From: an uncultured bacterium
GTDB taxonomy: Bacteria > Actinomycetota > Coriobacteriia > Coriobacteriales > Coriobacteriaceae
Assembly: GCA_958349055.1 (NCBI GenBank)
Contig: CATWBO010000015.1
Coordinates: forward strand, 1 to 50,341
Reading direction: 5' to 3'
Length of the DNA stretch: 50,341 nucleotides
Position numbers and translations under genes: made by a program. Positions within the stretch are counted from its first letter, which is position 1; each line of letters starts with the position of its first letter. The notes beneath the pieces were generated by a model. It did not search any database, had not been told where the DNA came from, and worked only from the letters and a program-made list of their open reading frames with translations. Positions 45,864 to 50,341 of the stretch are shown here, one piece after another.

Positions 45864-46280
45864 CTAATACGGCAGAGGCCCCGCCTTTTCACGCTTCTTT
45901 TCCGAGTGATCGAACTCAATGCGATGGGCCTCAAGAAACACCGTATTGGGTCCAAACCATCCGTTTTCGGGCTCGAACCGTTCAACAAACGCAAGGCCGA
46001 GCACCTTGTAGCCCACCTCGGTTGCAAATATGACTCCGACTGGAATGCCACATTCCGTGCAGTTGAGCATTTTACGGTTGTAATTCTGGTCTCGAAAACC
46101 AACGGTACCCGGCGCTTGAACCGAATACTTAATGACCCACGTACCATCGTCCAAATAGAGCGGAGGCACATTGTTGATGCTCTCGGTTTGCCGCTGGCGC
46201 ACTTGTACCCCGCTACCCCACTCCCCTGTATACTGATGTAGCACGTGTTTCATCCGGGCTTGTTGGGCCGGATTGTTCAT
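45864..46280 (-). CDS. Hypothetical protein
   Basis: This 138-residue soluble protein has a single CTEC pair (NRKMLNCTECGIPVGVIF) and a strand-rich middle. The C-terminus is basic (HSEKKREKAGPLPY). No family is recognised. Start choice is unsure: ATG 46280 is listed and ATG 46253 is possible; neither has a strong ribosome-binding site. It is divergent from the gene at 46292, with only 11 bp between the two starts if the longer form is used. Confidence 0.55.
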   Translation of the reverse strand: MNNPAQQARMKHVLHQYTGEWGSGVQVRQRQTESINNVPPLYLDDGTWVIKYSVQAPGTVGFRDQNYNRKMLNCTECGIPVGVIFATEVGYKVLGLAFVERFEPENGWFGPNTVFLEAHRIEFDHSEKKREKAGPLPY

Positions 46281-46291
46281 GGGAGGTTCTT

Positions 46292-46783
46292 GTGGCTGTT
46301 TCGAATCCGCCTAAGGGGAGCGTTTCTTCTTCGTCCATCAAGCCGGTTACGCGCAAGGCCGTGCGCTGCCAGCGCGAGGTCGCTTGGCTCGTCACGCAGG
46401 CGGCGGGCAGACTCGTGGCGAGCACGGAGGACGTCAATGCTCCCACACCGAGCTTTGTGCTGGCAGCGGCGCTGGATCGAGTACGCCAGCTGGAACTCGC
46501 CGCACAAGAAGACGGCAGCCATCTTGGCTACCAAGACGCTATGGCGCCCGACCTGTTGACCTTTTGTCGCATGACCAAGTTGCCCGCCGCACCCAATGCG
46601 CTTTCGGACGCAGGCTACATGTTTACGCTTTCGGGCGCGGACCTTATCCGCGACATCTATGCATACTGCAGCGAGCTCGCCGAGCGCCACGTCTTTGACG
46701 CGGCAGAAGTCAAACCGGGATATGTCATCAAGCTGGTTCTTAGGCTGTTCTTAATGGACGGGTTCGGGGCCATGCCGGCGTAA
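46292..46783 (+). CDS. Hypothetical helical protein
   Basis: This 163-residue, mainly helical soluble protein has a Ser-rich start, a region like VAWLVTQAAGRLVAST and a C-terminal helix VIKLVLRLFLMDGFGAMPA. The start is GTG at 46292, preceded by GGGAGG with five-base spacing. No conserved domain is recognised. The downstream region to about 47527 contains a decayed gene and repeats, suggesting a variable locus. Confidence 0.6.
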   Translation: MAVSNPPKGSVSSSSIKPVTRKAVRCQREVAWLVTQAAGRLVASTEDVNAPTPSFVLAAALDRVRQLELAAQEDGSHLGYQDAMAPDLLTFCRMTKLPAAPNALSDAGYMFTLSGADLIRDIYAYCSELAERHVFDAAEVKPGYVIKLVLRLFLMDGFGAMPA

Positions 46784-46873
46784 GCCGAGTCTTTAGCATC
46801 ACCGTCGACTGAGCAACAACCGCTTTACCTTAGTGGGCGCCAATTGAGGGTCGATTATTGGTTCGCCTCGTCC

Positions 46874-47150
46874 ACTAACGCAAGATGCCTTGGACGGTCG
46901 AGGTACGGCGCAGGTTTTTGGCGACAGCCGCGACAGTATCCGAAATCATCTCGTCCAACTATCCCTCACAGATTGTGCGGTCCATGAACCTCAGCGACTC
47001 CGCCGTGCCTTTCCGGGTCCCCGCATAGACAGCCATGTCGATAAAGAGCTTGGGATAAAACTGCTGAGGGCAGGTGCCCGCAACTTGGAGTCCAGCCTTG
47101 GTGACATTGCCCTGGGAATCAAGGAAATCCGCGGATAGATTTCCCTCGTC
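46874..47150 (-). pseudogene. Fragment of an AAA_4/AlbA_2 ATP-binding protein
   Basis: The minus strand from about 47150 reads ADFLDSQGNVTKAGLQV, AGTCPQQFYPKLFIDMAVYAG, TRKGTAESLRFMDRTICEG, an in-frame TAG, then LDEMISDTVAAVAKNLRRT and a second TAG at GILR. This matches the central AAA_4 region (the DxxGxVTxAGxxxxG and QxxFPxxxI pattern), with the N- and C-terminal parts missing. It lies beside two TATCTCTC hairpins. The plus-strand open frame over it is not convincing. Confidence 0.7.
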
Positions 47151-47153
47151 TCT

Positions 47154-47227
47154 CAGTTATCTCTCGTAATTATCTCTCATCTATCTCTCTATCTCTCGGC
47201 TTAGAGATAGAGAGATAGATGAGAGAT
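47154..47227. repeat. TATCTCTC hairpin, copy 1
   Basis: CAGTTATCTCTC-G-TAATTATCTCTC leads into a perfect 25-bp inverted repeat (47172-47196 with 47203-47227) and a 6-nt loop, CGGCTT. Confidence 0.85.
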
Positions 47228-47320
47228 GGAATGTCTACCATTTGCTTCATTTATACATGTTTTTGCTGGTAGAGCAATCGGCATTGAGACAATACCATGA
47301 TTGCCTGTCTCTTTGCTGAT

Positions 47321-47393
47321 CAGTTATCTCTCATAATTTATCTCTCGTCTTTCTGCTTTCTCTCGTATTAGTGACGAATGAGAGACGAGAGAT
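47321..47393. repeat. TATCTCTC hairpin, copy 2
   Basis: This repeats the CAGTTATCTCTC-TAATTT-ATCTCTC lead of copy 1, 167 bp away, then an 11-bp perfect inverted repeat (47340-47350 with 47383-47393) with a weaker inner stem. Confidence 0.8.
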
Positions 47394-47448
47394 ACGTGAG
47401 TGATGGACGAGCGTGGATTTTTGGACGGTCGGAAAATCCCTCAAACAA

Positions 47449-47482
47449 AAAACGGGGCCGGCCTTACGCCGAGCCCCGTTTT
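47449..47482 (-). terminator. Terminator after the PTS operon
   Basis: The stem AAAACGGGGC/GCCCCGTTTT with a run of T on the minus strand lies just past the IID gene. Confidence 0.8.
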
Positions 47483-47527
47483 CAAACGGTCAGTTAGTTA
47501 TCCAACGCGCGAGCATAGCAGTCAACA

Positions 47528-48376
47528 TTACGCCGCCGCGAACACTCCCAAGCCCGTTCCGATGATGCAGATCGCAAAGATGCCCAAGATGATCCAAATG
47601 GTCTTGACGCCCTTTTTGTACAGGGCGACGCAGGCAAAGGTTGCCAGCAAGGGCAGCAGACCGGGGAAGATCGAATCGAACAGATCCTGCAGGACAATCT
47701 CCGAACCACCCACGTCAAAGGTCAAAGCAGTGGACAGTGAGACCTGTGCCGCAATCATGGCGCCGATAACGGTCATTCCGAGGACACCGGCAGCATGCGT
47801 CATGCGAGACATAAGGTTGTTCTCTTCGGACTGCTGCAGGAACTTGGTTCCCAGGTCGTAACCCAGATGGGCTGCGACGATACGCGTTGCAAAGTTAATC
47901 ACGGAGTAGATGAGCGCGTACACGATGGGGCCAAGCGGGTTGCCCGTCGAAGCGATACCAATACCAATGCCGGCGGCGACCACGCGGAACGTACCCCAGT
48001 AGAACGAATCGCCAATGCCGGAAAGCGGTCCCATGAGGCCGACCTTCATGGCGTTAATCGAGGACGTGTCGAAGTTCTTATCGGCAGCCGCCTGCTCTTC
48101 CATCGAAACCGTTAGGCCGGCTACAAACGGAAGCACATGAGGCGTGATGTTAAAGAACTCGGTATGGCGATCGAGCGCCGCATAGTAATCGTCGTCGTTG
48201 GGATAGATCTTTCGCAGGGGCTTCTGAATGGTGTACATGAAGCCCATTGCCATCATCTTGTCGTACGACTGCGAGCACTGGCTCGTAAACTGGCGAAGGA
48301 ACATGCTCCGATACATATCGGGGGTCATAACCGCGTCCTTCTTGGCCTCCTTGAGGTCGGTGTTCTGGGTAGCCAT
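47528..48376 (-). CDS. PTS mannose/fructoselysine family IID subunit
   Basis: This 282-residue membrane subunit of a mannose-family PTS permease has the IID signatures QPL/IPNDDDYYAALDRHTEFFNITPHVLPFVAGLTVSMEEQ and LMGPLSGIGDSFYWGTFR. C-terminal membrane helices include the ending TIWIILGIFAICIIGTGLGVF. With IIC it carries sugar through the membrane while IIB phosphorylates it. It starts at 48376, overlapping the IIC stop (TAATG). The IIA and IIB genes are not in the window and may lie further upstream beyond 50341. Confidence 0.92.
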   Translation of the reverse strand: MATQNTDLKEAKKDAVMTPDMYRSMFLRQFTSQCSQSYDKMMAMGFMYTIQKPLRKIYPNDDDYYAALDRHTEFFNITPHVLPFVAGLTVSMEEQAAADKNFDTSSINAMKVGLMGPLSGIGDSFYWGTFRVVAAGIGIGIASTGNPLGPIVYALIYSVINFATRIVAAHLGYDLGTKFLQQSEENNLMSRMTHAAGVLGMTVIGAMIAAQVSLSTALTFDVGGSEIVLQDLFDSIFPGLLPLLATFACVALYKKGVKTIWIILGIFAICIIGTGLGVFAAA

Positions 48377-49149
48377 TAGAAGTCCTCCTCTTCATCTGCA
48401 GCAACCGCCTGCGGACCGGACGAGCCCTCGCGGAAGGCCAGGAGCAGCGCGACGCAAATAGCAGCTGCGGCGACGCCGACCACGTCCATCTTGAGGTAGA
48501 TGACCATAATGAAGCCGATGAACAGCCAAGGAAGCAGCTTGTTGTCGCCCATGGTCCTAATAAGAAGAGCGAAGCCGATGCAGACCATGACGCCGGACGC
48601 AACGTTGAGGCCGTCCATCACAAACTGCGGAATCGCGTTGAGCGCATTGTTGATGAGGTCGGCACCAAAGAACAGCGAGCCAAACACCAGCAGTGCAGAC
48701 GGAATGCCAATCGACAGCGGCACGATGGTCAGATGGTACAGATTCGCCTTGGCAAGATCGCGATTTGCCAGAGCGGTCTCAATCTTCTTGCAGGCAAAGG
48801 CACCCGGAACGGCGTAGCAGAAGTTACGCCACACCTGAAGGAAGACGGAGACGGGAAGGGCGAGCGCGACGGCAGTTGCCGTGCCCGTACCCGTAATGAC
48901 GGCAAACGCGCAGCCAAGCACGCCGGAGGCATAGACCTCGGGAGGAACCGCCGCGCCGACCATGATGGCGCCCATGAACATGGACTCCAAAGCAGCGCCG
49001 ACGATAACGCCCTGCTGGACATCGCCTAGGATCAAGCCGACAAACAGACTTGTAAACAGCGGACGACCAAGCATCGTAATGCCAAATAATTGCTCGTCCA
49101 TGGACGCAATAAATGCGACCAGTGCAACTAGAAGATACTGGACAACCAT
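48376..49149 (-). CDS. PTS mannose/fructoselysine family IIC subunit
   Basis: This 257-residue subunit has about seven or eight membrane helices and the EII-Sor/IIC pattern DVQQGVIVGAALESMFMGAIMVGAAVPPEVYASGVLGCAFA. The tail is acidic (VAADEEEDF). The ATG at 49149 follows GGGG by about nine bases; an in-frame TTG three codons earlier is less likely. It sits 81 bp after the SIS deglycase and is coupled to IID. The pairing with a deglycase suggests a glycated amino acid substrate rather than mannose. Confidence 0.9.
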   Translation of the reverse strand: MVVQYLLVALVAFIASMDEQLFGITMLGRPLFTSLFVGLILGDVQQGVIVGAALESMFMGAIMVGAAVPPEVYASGVLGCAFAVITGTGTATAVALALPVSVFLQVWRNFCYAVPGAFACKKIETALANRDLAKANLYHLTIVPLSIGIPSALLVFGSLFFGADLINNALNAIPQFVMDGLNVASGVMVCIGFALLIRTMGDNKLLPWLFIGFIMVIYLKMDVVGVAAAAICVALLLAFREGSSGPQAVAADEEEDF

Positions 49150-49230
49150 TTCGATCAACCCCAGAAATAGGTCTGCAGGCGAGGCATTCTGCGCAGCTCG
49201 CCTGCAGACAACCGCAGCAATTTGAGAGGA

Positions 49231-50265
49231 TTAGTAGTTCATCTGGTGATAGTAACGACGCGTGGTGAGCGGGTGGTTACGGACGTGCTCGAGATGGCAG
49301 CTCAGACGCTCGGTGATGGTGTAGGTGACCATCGGGGAGACAATCTTGCGGAACTCGGGGTCGCTGAACGGCAGCTCGACCTCGGCGGTGTCAAACTTGT
49401 TCACGCGGACGTTGACGCCCTTCTCGTCGGCGAGCATGTGAGTGAAGTTGTCCACGCGGTCCATGAGCTTACGGGTGTCGTCCTCGCCGTAGAGCATGAT
49501 GAGGCTCGTGCCCTCCTCGCACAGCTCGATGGTGCCGTGGAAGAACTCGGCGGCGTGGATGGACTTGGTCTTGATCCACTGCATCTCCTCGAGAATGCAC
49601 ATGGCGTAGTCGTAGGCCTCACCCCAGAGCATGCCGGAGCCAATCACCATGTGGTAATCGGTGTCCTTGAAGTCCTCGGCCATGGCGGCGCAGCGCTCGT
49701 CCTGAGCGTCCTTGGCCTTGATGAGGTACGGAGCGATGTTGCCGAACTCCTCCATGAAGGTGTCGTACTTGGGGAAGGCGCCGGCGTTCTTGAGGAAGCG
49801 GGCGACCAGCGTGATCTGGTAGGTGTAGATGGCCTCGCACAGGACGTCGTCCTCGGCGAAGCTGAAGAACTTGTAATCGGCGTACTCGGTGGCCGGGGTG
49901 TTGTCGTTGGAGACATACATCAGCGTGCGGGCGCCCTGCTCCTGGCAGAACTTGGCGGCCTCGATGATCTCGGGGGTGGTGCCGGTACGGGTGGAGAAGA
50001 CGCAGACCGAGTCCTTGTTGAAGGTCTTGGGCGGGCATGCGAGGAACTCAGCGGCAATCTCGCAGTGGACGTCGACGTCGGCCGTGGTGGTCTCGACCCA
50101 ATACTTCATCGGGAGCGTGTGGGCCCAGGTGCCGCCGCAGCCGATGAAGAAGATGTTGGAATAACCCTGCTCGCAGACCTTGTCCACGGCAGCCTCAATC
50201 TGAGGACGGAGAGCGAGGGCATCGCTCACAACCTTCTCGTAACGAGGCTCATCGAAATTGAACAT
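49231..50265 (-). CDS. SIS-domain fructoselysine/glucoselysine-6-phosphate deglycase-like
   Basis: This 344-residue protein has two SIS domains of the FrlB/GfrF type. It begins MFNFDEPRYEKVVSDAL, has FIGCGGTWAHTLP and FSTRTGTTPEII, and the C-terminal EMQW (E227) and FFHG (H243). These two are 16 residues apart, as in the catalytic Glu/His pair I recall for the related deglycase FraB. It would cleave a phosphorylated Amadori product into an amino acid and glucose-6-phosphate. AGGAG precedes the ATG at 50265. It is the first gene of the segment that continues into PTS IIC and IID. Confidence 0.82.
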   Translation of the reverse strand: MFNFDEPRYEKVVSDALALRPQIEAAVDKVCEQGYSNIFFIGCGGTWAHTLPMKYWVETTTADVDVHCEIAAEFLACPPKTFNKDSVCVFSTRTGTTPEIIEAAKFCQEQGARTLMYVSNDNTPATEYADYKFFSFAEDDVLCEAIYTYQITLVARFLKNAGAFPKYDTFMEEFGNIAPYLIKAKDAQDERCAAMAEDFKDTDYHMVIGSGMLWGEAYDYAMCILEEMQWIKTKSIHAAEFFHGTIELCEEGTSLIMLYGEDDTRKLMDRVDNFTHMLADEKGVNVRVNKFDTAEVELPFSDPEFRKIVSPMVTYTITERLSCHLEHVRNHPLTTRRYYHQMNY

Positions 50266-50284
50266 CCCTTACTCCTAACTCACT

Positions 50285-50305
50285 TGGATGAACCCTTCAT
50301 TCATC
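50285..50305 (-). promoter_or_regulatory. Small hairpin in the deglycase leader
   Basis: GGATGAA and TTCATCC pair around a 7-nt loop about 20 bp upstream of the ATG at 50265. A TATAAC lies just upstream, possibly a promoter cut by the window edge. Confidence 0.35.
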
Positions 50306-50341
50306 CCATGACGTTATAATACTTTATTTAACTAACTATGC

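Noticed and set aside
46890..47138. An 82-residue plus-strand open frame
   Set aside because: The minus strand of the same bases carries a recognisable AAA_4 fragment, so the plus frame is more likely a shadow.
47154..47393. A possible CRISPR array in the TATCTCTC region
   Set aside because: There are only two hairpin copies, with no uniform repeat-spacer series and no cas genes nearby.

Overview
The window looks like a chromosomal segment of a high-GC, gut-associated actinobacterium of class Coriobacteriia, most likely Collinsella or a close relative. This is inference from GC-rich codon use, an actinobacterial-type Tad locus without a secretin, a mannose-family PTS beside a fructoselysine-type deglycase, and many short intergenic inverted repeats. 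No phage, transposase or CRISPR array was seen. Most genes are on the minus strand.

Layout. 1-2250: partial tRNA-Arg, an unknown gene behind an SOS-box-like site, serS, and an unlisted 57-residue membrane protein. 2251-5050: proC, rlmH, an SPFH-domain gene and tRNA-Leu, whose 3' end and terminator are duplicated 189 bp away. 5087-10583: a translation and rRNA-maturation cluster read leftward (GH5-like gene, rsmI, metG, rsmA, tatD). 10584-11860: a cluster of alternating inverted half-sites, tRNA-Phe and a toxin-antitoxin-like pair with an operator over its promoter. 11818-21420: a contiguous Tad/Flp pilus operon (cpaB, tadZ, tadA, tadB, tadC, flp, several TadE/TadG-like pseudopilins, DUF192). 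21673-25784: rsgA and a P2A-type cation ATPase whose leader RNA can form a kissing-loop or pseudoknot structure over its ribosome-binding site. 26227-27687: pyruvate kinase. 28112-30029: a PD-(D/E)XK/AbiEi-like protein behind a 19-bp inverted repeat, and a zinc phospholipase C-like protein. 30110-32818: a nickel/cobalt ECF transporter behind a NikR-type operator. 33046-37130: pheS-pheT under a T-box leader. 37261-44396: M32 carboxypeptidase, glmM, DUF4012 and DMT-exporter genes, tRNA-Val. 44732-47150: small uncharacterised proteins and a decayed AAA_4/AlbA_2 gene next to duplicated TATCTCTC hairpins. 47528-50265: PTS IID and IIC and a SIS deglycase, probably for Amadori products such as fructoselysine.

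Working together: the Tad genes should build a surface pilus. The ECF genes import nickel (or cobalt) under likely NikR control. pheST is controlled by uncharged tRNA-Phe. The right-edge operon would import and phosphorylate a glycated amino acid and then deglycate it. The strongest candidates for something undescribed are the cation-ATPase leader RNA, the roughly 105-nt hairpin elements placed just after stop codons, and the repeat-flanked nuclease-like and AAA_4 loci.
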